A DNA stretch of 64,000 nt from Cristatella mucedo (GCA_009760855.2 WPIO01000083.1:962001-1026000), one strand, 5' to 3'; shown: positions 1-11,125, counted from the first letter of the stretch. The notes: a model not told the origin generated them from the letters alone. A program made the numbers and translations.

Positions 1-560
1 GACATGCACAGGGTCGGCATGCGAATATGGGTAGTGGCAGCATGCAGTGTCAGCACGCACAAGCACATGAAGGTTGAATCCCAAGGACCCACTCAATGCT
101 GTGATAAATGGGCGCGTTTTTAATTTCTTTTTAAATGTGGTCAAGTCAGGGGATGTCGTGACGGAAGTCGGGAGTGAGTTCCAGGCTTTGGGAACATACG
201 AACTAAATGCACGGTCTCCAAAGGATTTGAGGTATCTACAAGGTATGGGTAAACAGTTAGATTCCGAAAAGCGGGTGGTACAATGCTTAGCCTGGTGGGG
301 GAGTAGATCTGATAGGTAGGCTGGAGCCAAAGAATGAAGTGACCTAAAAGTGAGTGACAAAACCTTGAAGTGGATGCATTGCTTGACTGGTGGCCATTGG
401 ACATCGGCGAGAAGCGGTGCGATGTGGCAACTTCGACGCTCACGACAGACAAGCCTAGCTGCAGAGATTTGCACCAACTGTAAGTTCCTGATTTTGCAGG
501 CCGGTAGATTAGCAAGCTGTGAGTTACAAAAGTCAAGACGGAATGTCATAAACGGGATGT
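1..560 (-). mobile_element. L2/CR1-like LINE, 3' fragment
   Basis: This stretch is the reverse complement of the 3' end of the same LINE family that is better preserved at 14476-16020. The two can be aligned by eye from the 3'-UTR (CATGCACAGGGTC at 2-16 and 14642-14656) through the end of the reverse-transcriptase ORF to about position 545. Read on the minus strand it encodes the family's C-terminal section, including recognisable blocks such as LQLVQ, HRTTRF-like and KAWNSLP. The window starts inside the 3'-UTR, so the true 3' end lies outside. The coding part is 5'-truncated near 560 and diverged, so it is a dead copy. Confidence 0.8.
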
Positions 561-574
561 TCTTTGCAGAAAAT

Positions 575-655
575 TTAAAGTGACTAGAAACAGAATGAGT
601 TCTCTTGGGACGCTATAACAAATGTATTACCATTACTATTATTATTATCATCAAC
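575..655 (+). mobile_element. 3' tail of a SINE or LINE
   Basis: The segment reads GAGTTCTCTTGGGACGC followed by an A/T tail made of ATT units. This matches the plus-oriented 3' tails of the SINE-B copies at 26649-26790 and 43619-43790. No tRNA-like head is visible upstream, because the neighbouring sequence is a LINE fragment in the opposite orientation. It is therefore a strongly 5'-truncated insertion or the remnant of a nested insertion. Confidence 0.5.
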
Positions 656-1916
656 CCTGTGAAAAATGATCTTTATCTCTTGTGGTGGGGTGTTCCGAGG
701 CTACCCGAAAGCTCACTACCCAGAAGCCTATTAAAAACCCACAAATCTAAAAATAATGTGTACTCCGGTGGTGTTGAGAGACTTCTCGTATGCTTCTTCA
801 AACATGTGTGACAAGAGTGACCCTATTTAGGGAATCTTAAACTATGATCGTCCATTCAAAAAACTAATAGCCCAGTAAGGAGACCTCCCCGAACATGCAC
901 ACCGAAGGCGCGCTCCCAGCAGCCATTTTAGCCCAATAGAAATAGCGGTAACTCTCGCTCGCGTAGAGAAAGACCTTAAAGCTACTTGCCAAAGCCGCAC
1001 CGATGGACACGCGCCGCAGCTCTCTCGCTCGGTCAGTACCCTCCCCTGGGAAGCTCCTGGAAAGTCATCCGAGAGGAGCTATCGAGGGGCTTGCAAGGGG
1101 CTGATGACGGGAGTTTTCTCGGAGGGGTGGCTTGAATGGCTGCATCTTTGGATGGGCAGCACCGTCCGCCCCCTTCAGCCAGACTGGTGGGGGATTTAGC
1201 TCCCAAGCCCCTGTGCGACCGACTTTCGGGGAATCATGGAATTGGATCTGCAAAGATAGACTTGCTGGGAGTCTACAGCCAGGTTCGTTTTTTTCAGCAG
1301 TTAAGGCATCAACAAAGTATGAACATCGTCTAAAACAAACCTACGACACAGGCTACAAAAGTGAAGCTGCAAACTACAAATGACCAAGCACCAGCAGAAA
1401 CTTTAATCGAGCTTTCGGAATCATGTGCAATTCGAGACCATCTGAAAATTCTGAAAGTGTTCTTCTCCCATATATATTGCATTTCTTGCACATGCGATGT
1501 TCATAGATTTAAACTAGAAATTGACGTTGCTTGTTGCAAGAAAATAGCGATGCCCCTCGCTACAAAACATGGCATCCTAACCATCTGCCATGCATGGAAA
1601 GGAAAGCTACGAGCCTGATTGGCTCCAACCGATTGGCTACAGGCTTTGCCAGAACAAACAAAGTAACGGATTATTTCTCTTTCTGAAAAAAATTTGCTTT
1701 GTGTTGGGGTAAGAAAACTCAAGAAAATGTACGAGCTCTTTTGACGACTTCGGGGGTCGATGATCGCCACCAGTGCTCCGAAAACTACATTGACGTGCAC
1801 CTAACGGAAGCTTAGATACACTTTAGCCAAGACAGGCTCACGTGACGTCATATTTAGCAAAATGACCTTATTACCCTCATTTGGCGGGTGATAGCCAGAT
1901 TTCTTTCATCTATATT
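656..1916. other. unassigned sequence
   Basis: No gene, RNA or repeat was recognised. Short frames on both strands around 1.1-1.6 kb overlap each other and have no recognisable domain, so they are treated as chance. A moderately GC-rich patch lies around 890-1260. Confidence 0.4.
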
Positions 1917-1998
1917 GGGTTGGGTTAATATTGAGCCTACGACTACTGACCCTACGACAATTGGCCTGTACCAACCGGCCTATACGGCAATTGATCTA
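1917..1998. repeat. left terminal inverted repeat of the MULE
   Basis: The inner part contains TACGACAATTGGCCTGTACC, which occurs as its reverse complement in the right end (3929-4009). The outer 40 bp align with more substitutions. Most of the repeat is built from CAATTG-containing blocks separated by about 30-40 bp. Confidence 0.85.
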
Positions 1999-2012
1999 TA
2001 TACCATCTGGTC

Positions 2013-2072
2013 TGCGACTATTGAACCTACGACAACTGGCCTGTACTAACTGGCCTATACGACAATTGATCT
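2013..2072. repeat. second copy of the MULE subterminal repeat unit
   Basis: A 60-bp unit here repeats 1939-1998 with a period of 74 bp and about eight substitutions (for example ACGACAACTGGCCTGTAC against ACGACAATTGGCCTGTAC). Such subterminal repeats are commonly transposase-binding sites in MULEs; binding here is inferred only. Confidence 0.75.
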
Positions 2073-2275
2073 AAATGTCAATTTATAAGAATAATACACA
2101 ATTTTTAATTAAATAAATTTATACAAACAATTACGAATGAATTCGTGACTGTTGGAATTTTTTTATATTTATGCAACATGATTACTAGTAAAACATTTTT
2201 CTCTTAAAAGTGTCAACAATGTTCATTACGTTCTAGATGAAATCGATCTTAATGTTACTGTAGCGTCTCAACTAA

Positions 2276-3690
2276 CTATGCGACAATTATGACAATAATT
2301 ATGGCACAGAGAAAGGTTAGAACATCTGTACGGCCGTAACCGTCAACAGCTCGTCGAACTTTTTCGGCAAGCTCGCGGTATCTCTTTGCTTGGACAACAA
2401 GCGCGCCAGTGGTGCCTTGCAAGAACAAGGCAGTCTGCTTACTGTGGTCCATGAGAAGCCCTTTCAGAAATGTCCACATCGTCGGATGATAGCACTAGAA
2501 CAATGCTTGGAGCCCGTGATGCCACCCCTCTACTGCATTAGTTGTACGAGCTACACCGTCTACTGACGCCCCCTACTGATTCCACATACTAATAGGGAAG
2601 AGCGAACTGCCGTAGTTATCACCTCGGCCTCGAAGACGTCTGCCTCGGATGTAGGCATGTTCGAAGTATGATGTCAGTTTGTTCATACGCTCGTGTGATG
2701 GCATTGAGTCGGACAGCAGCTGAAATGCTTCGATGACGTCTGTCTCCGGTACACGTGCCTGTGCTGGTAGACATGGAAGTGCACTGAGGATAACACCATC
2801 AGTTTCATACTTCTCTTTTATGCCTAGCTCGTTGACCTTTCGTATAACGCTCTGACTAAGATGGAAGTAACAGCCCGTATTTTTAGCTGTCGATTACAAG
2901 GCAGAGAAAGCATAGTAGCTGCTGCTTCGAAATCGATGAGAATTTTTTGAGGGCTTGCAGCAGGTAGGAAACGCTTGAGTTCGGCGAGAAGGTGATCGTA
3001 TGTTTCGCGAGTCTTGTTTGAAAGTAGGCAGTATAGTCCAAACAGATATAAGTCCTGGGACAAATTGAAAATTAATGGTATACAATTGAAAGGAAAGTAA
3101 GGGAACTACTTGAAACGTACCGTCAGCTAGCCACACATCTTCGCGAGCCAAGCCGTCAAATAAGGTGTTACTTCCGAGGATTATCAGTCGATCCTGTCCT
3201 GGTCCTGAGTCAAACAGTAAAAATCAATGAACTTCTGAGGGATGTCAAATAACAGATCTGTGGGTATCGATGGTGAAGTTCAGTCAGCCTCGGACAAGTC
3301 CTTCTTTCTCTCCCGCTGAAGTTCGCGATTCAAGATTGACTTCTTCGGTAAAGCCATTAGCACGCTATCGGATAAGTTCCTAGCCACAGAACCTTGCACT
3401 GCACTCTGAGTCGTAGAAACTTCCAACATCTTATCCTTCATGTCACCAAAAGCCTTTCTTGTCTGGGCTATTGCTATGTTTCTTTCGTGGCACTATTCTG
3501 GAACGCGATTTCCAACTTCTGTAGTGCCGCCATTCGTTATTAAACAAGCCTTTCAATCAAGCCGACGGTATTTGCAGCATCACCAATTCGTAGTGCCGCT
3601 TGCATTAACGATTACTTTCCAGTATTCAAAGTTTCTATATATCGCAGTAGCATTTCCACGCTAAGAAATTCCGTACTGTAGCGCTGACTT
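2276..3690 (-). pseudogene. MULE transposase, degraded
   Basis: Reading the minus strand and joining frames by eye shows a typical MULE transposase. Near 3540-3640 is a FLYWCH-like zinc-finger remnant (TTNW, then CCKYRRL, then HERN). A linker with LPKKSILNREL follows around 3330-3400. The catalytic part is FDSGPGQDRLIILG, then DVWLADGTFQVVP at about 3100-3135 (first acidic residue), ILIDFEAAA near 2915-2945 (second), the GCYFHLSQS block near 2853-2880, TTNAVEGWHHGLQALF near 2497-2548, and the C-terminal MWTFLKGLL block. The pieces lie in more than one frame, and internal stops occur near 2497, 2575, 3285 and 3560, so the gene is dead. The order and spacing of the blocks make the family assignment strong. 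Confidence 0.88.
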
Positions 3691-3928
3691 CATGATTTAT
3701 AAATATCTGTATGTTCAACAATTATTAACTTCACAAATTATCTATTCTATTTATTTATACTAGCTGATATCCAATCCTTGTAATAGCTTCCGGGTAGTCA
3801 TAGCAAACTGGTAACCAATATAATAAATATATAACCTAATGTGATCAAATAAAACCGAACTGCACCAGTTTTATTTGTATTGCCTATTTCTGATCTTAGG
3901 GCCACTTGTCGAAGATCAGTTGTCATAC

Positions 3929-4009
3929 AGATCAATTGTCGTATAAGCCGGTTGGTACAGGCCAATTGTCGTAAGGCGAGTAGTCACAAGTTCAATTGTT
4001 GGTACACCC
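3929..4009. repeat. right terminal inverted repeat of the MULE
   Basis: The reverse complement starts GGGTGTACCAACAATTG and then runs through TACGACAATTGGCCTGTACC, matching the left end. A further diverged copy of the motif continues inward to about 3900, so both ends carry subterminal copies. Confidence 0.85.
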
Positions 4010-4687
4010 TCTATTGCAGAACCATTAGCCAAAATTAGTTAGGGCTGCTACTGCCAAAGGGTATCGTAGCGTTAGGATGACCTACACAGCACGAGGCAAG
4101 AAGTATGATCCACTAAGCTAAACGGCAGGTTTAATGGCCATTTTCAAGCTTTTCTTAGCCATACCTGACGGCTTTTTTTACATAAAATATTTGTATAATT
4201 GGATTGCTCGTTCATTTTCACGAGTCTTCCCTTCGATAGTTTTCAATAAGCAACCGTCTTTTGTCTCTGTTGCTGCAACTAATAAATTTACATTCTTTTG
4301 AATATCCTGTAGCTAGCATTAAAACCATATCAAATTATTATAATTAATTATTATTGTAGTAATTAATAACTGTCATTTATGTAAATACGAATTACTGGCA
4401 ATAGTTCTTTGGATCTCTCCGTCTTTCTAGCAGTTTGATCTGGCTCCGCTACTGGGTAGTGGTCGTAACATCCGCTGTCGGCCAAGATCCACCAATTTGG
4501 ACCCGGCATAAAGCAATACCAAGTTATGCAAACTTGGTTACGGCTTCAAGCAATAAAAAGAAAATCAAAGTTAATTTTCAAAATTATTACAGATTTATAT
4601 AATGGTGAAACTAAACAGGATCATTCGATAGAAACCAGAAGAAGCATCAGATTTTACATCTGCCTTAAAGGAAGTGCCGTGATGGCA
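4010..4687. other. unassigned A/T-rich sequence
   Basis: Nothing was recognised. The stretch is A/T-rich around 4150-4400 and has no long open frame. Confidence 0.4.
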
Positions 4688-4790
4688 CACTAGGTAGGCG
4701 GCTGCTTATCGAATCCTGAGGGTGATCCCTTTTTTCCGCTGCAAGCGGTGGTGGTAGCCGTAAAGTAGCAGCCTGCAGACTCTATTCGGT
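4688..4790 (+). mobile_element. tRNA-derived SINE, family A (deleted copy)
   Basis: TAGGTAGGCGGCTGCTTA is followed by TCGAATCCTG (a B-box-like core) and the family-A body CGCTGCAAGCGGTGGTGGTAGCCGTA. The same order is seen in the longer copy at 9808-9985. The region between the A box and the B box is missing, and the 3' end is diverged after about 4760. Confidence 0.6.
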
Positions 4791-5309
4791 TAAGTCGCTC
4801 GCATAAAAAAGATCCCAGATCAGGCAAGACAAAGACAAACCTGACAAAGGCCAGCAGACCTTTTGGCCGGCCAGACAAACTGACAGGTGGCTACCCTGAA
4901 AATAACGAATTTTCAGGGAAATGAATAAAATGATTTATTGTCTGCCGCCATGAGTAGTTTACTTACTTAACGAAGCGGGAATTCTTATTCCTAATCAATC
5001 CGATATCGCCGGAACTGCGGTAGCAGTTTCAGTCTCTCCGTGTCCTAAAACAACAATAAATTAGAAGCATTTTCCTTTTAATCTAAGGCGATTAGCTACT
5101 GAAGCTTTTGTTCTGTGGTCCTGAACTGAACTTATACATTCTTAGGTCCTTGACGTCTCTTGACGTCCATTTGAGGCAAGTGCGTCGGAAATGTTCATTA
5201 GCTTTGAGGATCAGCTGGCTTGTTGCCTTGCCTTCAAAATCTGACAGCAGCACTTCTCGGCGAATTCATTCTAATAAGAGATAGTTATTACATATTTTTC
5301 ACTACTAAC

Positions 5310-5465
5310 TAAAACGAGAAAGTCTCTCCGTCACGCGACAAGATGGCGCATTTCCGTCACGCAGCAAGATGGCGAAGTGTTGTCTTCCGTGACCATACTA
5401 CGACTACATCTACTATGACTCAGCGAAGCGAGCCCACAGGCAGTGAGTTTTCGTGCTGATAGTAT
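5310..5465 (+). repeat. dispersed repeat, also at 35690-35830
   Basis: Two perfect blocks are shared with 35690-35830 in the same order and orientation: GTGTTGTCTTCCGTGA (5377-5392) and GAGCCCACAGGCAGTGAG (5430-5447). This copy also holds a 26-bp direct repeat: CCGTCACGC-n-CAAGATGGCG at 5328-5348 and 5354-5374. There is no coding potential. The family is not recognised; a SINE or a non-autonomous DNA element are both possible. Confidence 0.65.
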
Positions 5466-7039
5466 AGTACTTTGATATAACGAAATTCCAGCATCCGACG
5501 GGCACCGTCAGCAGCAGTTCAAATGCTACAAGACCCCGGTTATACCTCGATAAGTTTATGAGCATAGTGTATAGGTTTCAATCGTTATTTAAAATGCTAA
5601 TTTTAATCATCCTGCATTAAGACGCAGGCGTATAGAGCCGTTGGAGCAAATAGAAGTTAGAGACAATGGCTTACTCGCCCGTTTACCCTTTCTATCAGTA
5701 GAATTAGCGCCTTGCTCCCTCCTCGAAGATGAGTGGGCCATTCTTCCTTCTCCTCCCGTTACCTACCGGCATCTCCTCGCGCCCACGTTCGCCCGATTAA
5801 ACAATTATATAGAGTAAATAATTGCTGAAGATCGTGAAGTCCTATTTTAGTTCCATCAGTTCACATTTTATTATGTGGCCTTAAAGAAAAAAATGTATTC
5901 GGAATTGCTGAGCGACACAAGAGTGGCTGCCGTCTGACTGAATGCAGAAAAACAACTTTGCTCGGAGTTGGAAACGATACCACAACCGGATTTCCGTGCC
6001 AGAATTCTACCTGTAGAGTGTTTTGAAGCTGTTAGGGCACTGGAGGCACCCGGTAGAGCTCTCCCTCGTAACGTGCAAGCTCGAGGCCACTGCTCGTAGT
6101 AGTAAATAGAACCAGGGGCGTAGCCAGACTTTAAGCCTAGAAAGGACCTAATCGTGACCTTACCAGAGACAGCCAATCCTAGGACGTCCGATGGGGGCAA
6201 ATGGGCCTGCCCGGGCCATGCCCGTTGAGCCCCATTTTCCCCCAACGCCTGTGCCACCATTCGAAGGACTCGGGAGATTCGTGGCCGAAATGTCGAATGA
6301 CTAGCTAAAGCCACAAAAACCTTCAGATTATGTGCGGAAGTGGGTAGGTTAATTCAATTAGTCTCCGGTAGTTCAGGCAAATTTCTCTCTAGCCGGAAAC
6401 GCATCGGTCATCCTCGACAGGCGTCTTTAAAGGAGCCCAGAGTGCTTTTCCTAATATGGTAGGTCAAATACGCTCCTCGCTGTGAGTGGGCCTGATTTCC
6501 GTGAAGGCGACGAGGAACAAAGAGAAAACGCAGCCCGGGCTGCGGTTTGGCCAATGCGGCAGTGCGCTGTGATATTTGATGCTCAACAAGATTGCGGTGC
6601 GATTGGGAGAGGCTTCAAAGGTGAAAGACCTTAAAGAGATCAGTGGGATGCGACTTAAATGCCTAACGGTTGTGGATTCCGTGCGGCAAGACTTTGATAT
6701 GCTCCCTCGAATACGGCCTGCAACAGGGAAGCCAGGTCAAGCACTTATGCTGCCGGCAGAGTTAGTGAGCTGCGACCGAAGGCTGCACTATTTTTCGTCT
6801 ACGAACTCTGCACTAGGGGCCACTGCATGGCGTTCGCTATGGTACAATAGGTAAAGATTCTTCTCGATGAATCGCCTCTTTTTTTCATCGTCCTATAGTA
6901 GCTGAAATCAATAGGTGAAAAGCGACGCACAATTTAGGAAACTTGCAACACATACACGCAAATATACGCACCAAGAGACTCTCTCATCAAGTAGCTTTAT
7001 CATGTTTTTAATGTAATTTATCTCTCTCTGAAACTCCCG
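5466..7039. other. unassigned sequence
   Basis: No convincing gene. The minus strand is open for 147 codons at 5871-6314, but the product has no recognisable domain. It covers a stretch (about 6110-6240) whose wording resembles common non-coding transposon sequence, so it is not called as a gene. Confidence 0.35.
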
Positions 7040-7217
7040 AAAGACTATGTGGGTGTTACGCAGGAGAGTATCGTATAGCGCACTCAAAGCCTAAGCGGCT
7101 TTCGGTAAGCATTGGGCAGCCAACCTGACTTCATCTGACTTAACCAAGAGAAAGTGAGAAGCACAGCTGAGTCAGGAGAGCCATTGAGATATTGAGCAGC
7201 ATGGAAGTAGCAGCTCA
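7040..7217 (-). mobile_element. LINE subfamily 2, 3'-region fragment
   Basis: The reverse complement matches 10754-10945 and 31768-31955. Shared landmarks include the block with TGACTCAGC and CTTCTCACTT, then TACCGAAAG, and finally CTCTCCTGCG followed by AACACCCAC. The copy at 31320-32125 shows that this module lies just downstream of a LINE reverse-transcriptase ORF, so this is an isolated 3'-region fragment. Confidence 0.65.
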
Positions 7218-9180
7218 GGACTGCTGGAAAGGAGCCACAGTATATTCAGAATACGAACATCCAACACTCGCTAGATGTAATTATGCAATGGCACGACACT
7301 AAAAACAACACGAGCTCTCAACGTTTGGTCGGTTAACAGCTGCAGTCCGGGTATTTTTATCGAAACGCGTCGCAGTCCTTCCTAATTGTCTGCACCTTGG
7401 TAAGTGTGTAGAGCTTATGGCGTCATGCAGACTGCAAGGACTATGGTTCATTCCTAGTATGTTGTTCCTTGTCAAGTCAAACTCGTTTGGTCGTTAAAAT
7501 AAGGAGGGCATAGGAAAAAAGAGGAAGCAATGCTGTAAATAGCTTTACTTCGTCAAGTAAACTTAACGTCACGTCAATGGAAAACTTTATGTAGCCTACT
7601 TTCTTCGTACTCCCTAGCCAATAGCTCACCAGTCCACCTTCGTCAGAAAAATCTCGCTCACATCCACCAGAAAGATCGCGTTAGGATCGCTTACGTTGAA
7701 TATCCTACCAAGATTTGAGTCACTCACGGCATTACTCAGGCACCCTGAAGCTCTGCATTGTTGATACTTTTTTATATCGATTGGTCTCTAGCGAGCTGTT
7801 GTCCACTGGCTCCTTCCAAACAGAATTGTTGGAAATGGCCTTTCGGAAATGTTAATTAGAGAAATTGCTTTCGCTTCCTCGAAAGCTCATCTAGACTGGA
7901 TATAATTGAGCTTATATTTCTCCCTGTAACCAACTCTTTAAACCTGTTGCGGTGGAGTTACTATTTGAAAATACAGACCGATCGACCGCAGTCAGCCCTC
8001 ACGCAGGTCCTGGCAAGGGGGATAACTCAAACGAGTGGTCCTGCGCACTGTTAAAACAGATGCAGCGTCCCTCAAATTCTCTGAATGACTCAGCGGACGT
8101 GTGGTCTTCAGGAGCGGCTGCAAGCGTAAAGCAGTAACTTAAAATTATAGACCTACCGAAAGCTGTCTGCACCGGGATCGACTAAAATGATCCCATAACC
8201 TCTTATTTTCTGGCAAACTGCAGAGACATTGAGAAAACCGTTGCTGTTCCCTCAACACAGGCCTTACAGTAAGTGAATGTAACCTGTAATCACTACAGAT
8301 ATAATTACTAACTCTCTACCCTAACGTCCCTAAACCTGGCTACAGACTTCTCTGTGTTCAAAGCTCTCTAGCAAAAGATGTCGTGTCTAATCCGGGTATA
8401 ATGTCATTTCAGATAGTTAAACCCACGGTCCACCTATCTTACAATTTCAGGCAGCACCCGGAGTAATGGTTGAAATGCCGAACGGCAGATTTTCTTTATG
8501 TACCATCAGCGTCAAGGCGACTCTCTGCTGACGTCAAAAGTCTCTCAATAAGAACCTCCTCTGGGGTTCTATCTTAAGGTAAGTACTACTCTTTCTTAAG
8601 GTACGTATTATTCTTAATTCTAAATTGAACAATACCCTTAATGTGAGCATTGGACTATTGGACACTATAGGCGTTATCTACAATACCACGATTGTACGTA
8701 CAGAGACTCAGCCCCTCTGATTAGTCACTTAGTTGGGCCCGCTATACTATCGGAAAGATTTCCGCGGGTGTTGAATGCTCTCACGGTGCACCAGACCCAA
8801 CATCCTTTCTCCCATGAGAAGCTGTCTGAGCATCGGTCGGCGTCTGAAAGGACAGCCTAGCGGCAGCGCTTACGACTCGAAAGCCAGGCTTCAGACTAGT
8901 GGAGGAACGTGATGGGGGCATCGGCGAATATATTTAGCCACGTATTTTTTTCAAGGGAAGGCGCACCGAGCAAGTGAGAAGCACGAATTAGGCATGCAAT
9001 GGCAAGCAAGCGAAAAGCACCAGAAAGTATGAATTAGCAGGCTGCAGATAAAGAATGGCCTCACTGTCGTGTAGGCTACCTGACCGCCGCTCGGAGGAGG
9101 AATACCAAAGCACGGCTTTTGGCGACCGGCCGGCTATGTAGCTTTAAGGTATCGCTGAAGCATAGCCAGCGTCCTTTCCT
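7218..9180. other. unassigned sequence
   Basis: No gene or repeat was recognised. The only frame of note (7952-8137, 61 codons) has no domain and no splice signals that would argue for it. Confidence 0.4.
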
Positions 9181-9640
9181 CACAACCAGGGATTAGGCAC
9201 ACGCCTTCTCCCTCCGACGCACAGGTCTAAACCGTCGGATTGAAGGCTGCTTTCACTTAGCTTGTTTTAATCGCCGCGATAGCAGGGCTTGCTGGCGTCG
9301 CCGCGCTGACTTTCGTCGCGGCGCTGCCTGGCTGCCCATCGCTGGCGCTTTCTCGGCGACCTCTACCGCCGGTACCTTTTCGCGGACTTCCGCGCTGTCG
9401 TCTGGCCGGCAGCCATTTCGCGGACCGGCGCCTCTCGTCCGCCACCTCGCGGATCGCCGTCCGTTTCGCGGACCTCTTCCACTCTCACGCAACCAGCTGC
9501 CTTGCTGGCCGCTACCTCGCAGGCCGCCACACGCTGCTCCTCTTTCTCCGTCGTCACAGGCACTTGCGGCCCAGACACGTCGCACGGCAAAGGCTTCGTC
9601 TCTTCACTAGTTACAGAACCAACACCTCGCACAGATGCGG
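9181..9640. other. GC-rich island with a recurring TTTCGCGGAC motif
   Basis: This patch is far richer in G+C and CpG than its surroundings. The 10-mer TTTCGCGGAC occurs at 9378-9387, 9416-9425 and 9464-9473, with variants at 9446-9454 and 9764-9773. Two overlapping minus-strand frames (89 and 110 codons) are open, but their Arg/Gly/Ala-rich products look like by-products of the composition. It could be a promoter-type CpG island, a 5' exon or a degenerate minisatellite; the sequence alone does not decide. Confidence 0.4.
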
Positions 9641-9807
9641 TCTAAGCACGAACCTCCACCGCTTGCGGAGCTAAAATAAGGCGCAGAGGCACAAGAAGTG
9701 GAAAGAATCTTCCTGCTCCTGAAAAGTGCAACGATGCCTTTCATGTAGCCGGAGGTCCGCCGATTTTCGCGGAGCTGCCTCCGTCTTTAGAAGGGAGTAC
9801 AGCTTAT

Positions 9808-9985
9808 CCGCGAGCCGCAACGGCTCACTAGGTGAGGCGGTTGCTTTTCACGACCTCGGCCCCGAGGTCGTGGGTTCGAATCCTGCGGTGGTCGATCCTT
9901 TATCGCTACTGCAAGCAGTGGTGATAGCCGTACGGGCTCTTCTGTCGCTATACAAAAAGAGGCTGTTAAATCAGCTAGTATTTTT
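9808..9985 (+). mobile_element. tRNA-derived SINE, family A
   Basis: The head resembles a tRNA gene: an A-box-like GGCTCACTAGGTGAGGCGG, an anticodon-arm-like stretch ACCTCGGCCCCGAGGT, and a perfect B box GGTTCGAATCC at 9873-9883. The 3' body has CTACTGCAAGCAGTGGTG, GGCTCTTCTGTCGCTATAC and GAGGCTGTTAAATCAGCTA, then a run of T. The same body occurs in the other family-A copies. No full cloverleaf with CCA-compatible ends is present, so it is a SINE rather than a tRNA gene. Confidence 0.75.
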
Positions 9986-10714
9986 TTATCCGGAAGGCTG
10001 CTTATGATCATAGCCTTTCGTCGGGACTCCTCCGACATATCTTTCTGATGGCGCACCCTTTCAGCGATTCGAACGTAGTCTCGATTAATCTGCTCCCCCC
10101 CGAACGCCGGCGGAGCTTTCGCATCAGATCCTGCCGTATTCCACGCATTTTTGTGTTGCATCCACGTGCTGTCCGAATCCCATCCTCGTGGCCATTGTCG
10201 CCGATCGATAACACGGCAATACATTAAGAAGCGCAGGAAGCCACGCGGTAGCTAGTGGCCATGATGACCGACCCGAGACAGGGAGAATATGAAAGTCTAT
10301 TATTGGGTCCGCTGTTCTCCTTCGGCGACTTCCGCCGGCGAAGTACGCTCTCGCGGTATAGCGGACACAAAAGATTGCAATTAAAAATTACCTCGGATTT
10401 TCAATGAATTTGCATGAGGATGGACTGAAATGTATGGAATCATATCTGCTCTACCCAAAAATGTGCAGTCGTGTCAATCGTGAACGGATATGCAATCGCC
10501 TGAATCGCTGCTATAGAGACACACAATTAGTAGGTGGATATTTTGCTATTGTAAAATAATTTCTTGGTGTCAAGTCATTCACTGCTTTCTGACCTAATTG
10601 GAAGACTTCGTAAAAAGAGAGGCCTCTGTGTATCACCGTTGTAACCGATATTTATCTGCAGAGGACGAGCAGGAAGCCGAAGTCGTCAAAACAGTAGATG
10701 AGGACATCTGCTCT

Positions 10715-11125
10715 CCTGTTGCCAACTGTGGCAAATCCTTTCCAGCCGTCCGGAGCTGCTACTTCCATGCTGCTCACTTCATAGACTGCCCTACTGACTC
10801 AGCTATGCTTCTCACTTGTTCTTTGTTTCGCGAGATGAAGTCTGCTCGTTACCGCATGCACACCGAAAGACGCGTAGGCTTTGAATACGCTACGGAACAC
10901 TCTCCTGCGGAACACCCACTTAGTCTTGCAGTTTTACGGAGTTACCGACGGAGATACATTACATTCCTCGAGGTGCTGAGCCTGAGGGACAGTTTTGTGC
11001 CATGCAACAGCAGCTCATGAAAGCTGGTAACCAAAACGTAGTTATAGTTACTGGCGTCGCATTGGGGCTTCACGTTTCAGCACTGCTACGCGGCTGCGCT
11101 TCGACCATGCACTAAAGTGCTTTAA
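10715..11125 (+). mobile_element. LINE subfamily 2, 3' fragment
   Basis: Aligns by eye with 31735-32075 in the same orientation, from the CCTGTTGCCAACTGT block through TTCCATGCTGCTCACTTC and the TTCGACCATGC block at 11098-11108. The plus frame of 140 codons across 10598-11020 mostly lies in this repeat and carries no domain, so it is not called as a gene. The typical LINE end motif is not preserved downstream. Confidence 0.6.

Larger units (their letters stand above)
1917..4009 (-). mobile_element. Mutator-like DNA transposon (MULE), almost complete but decayed
   Basis: A DNA transposon of about 2.1 kb. It is bounded by inverted repeats that both begin with GGGT (1917 on the plus strand, 4009 on the minus strand) and align for about 80 bp. 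Between them the minus strand carries a degraded transposase with the order FLYWCH-like region, linker, MULE catalytic domain. The flanks read TCTATATTG on the left and TCTATTG on the right, which may be a decayed target-site duplication of the 8-11 bp expected for MULEs; this part is inference. Multiple stops and frameshifts mean the copy cannot move by itself. Confidence 0.85.

Noticed and set aside
141-536. 131-codon minus-strand frame as a gene
   Set aside because: It is an off-frame reading of the LINE fragment; the equivalent off-frame is also open in the copy at 14784-15140.
5871-6314. 147-codon minus-strand gene
   Set aside because: No domain, no splice context, and part of the stretch reads like non-coding transposon sequence.
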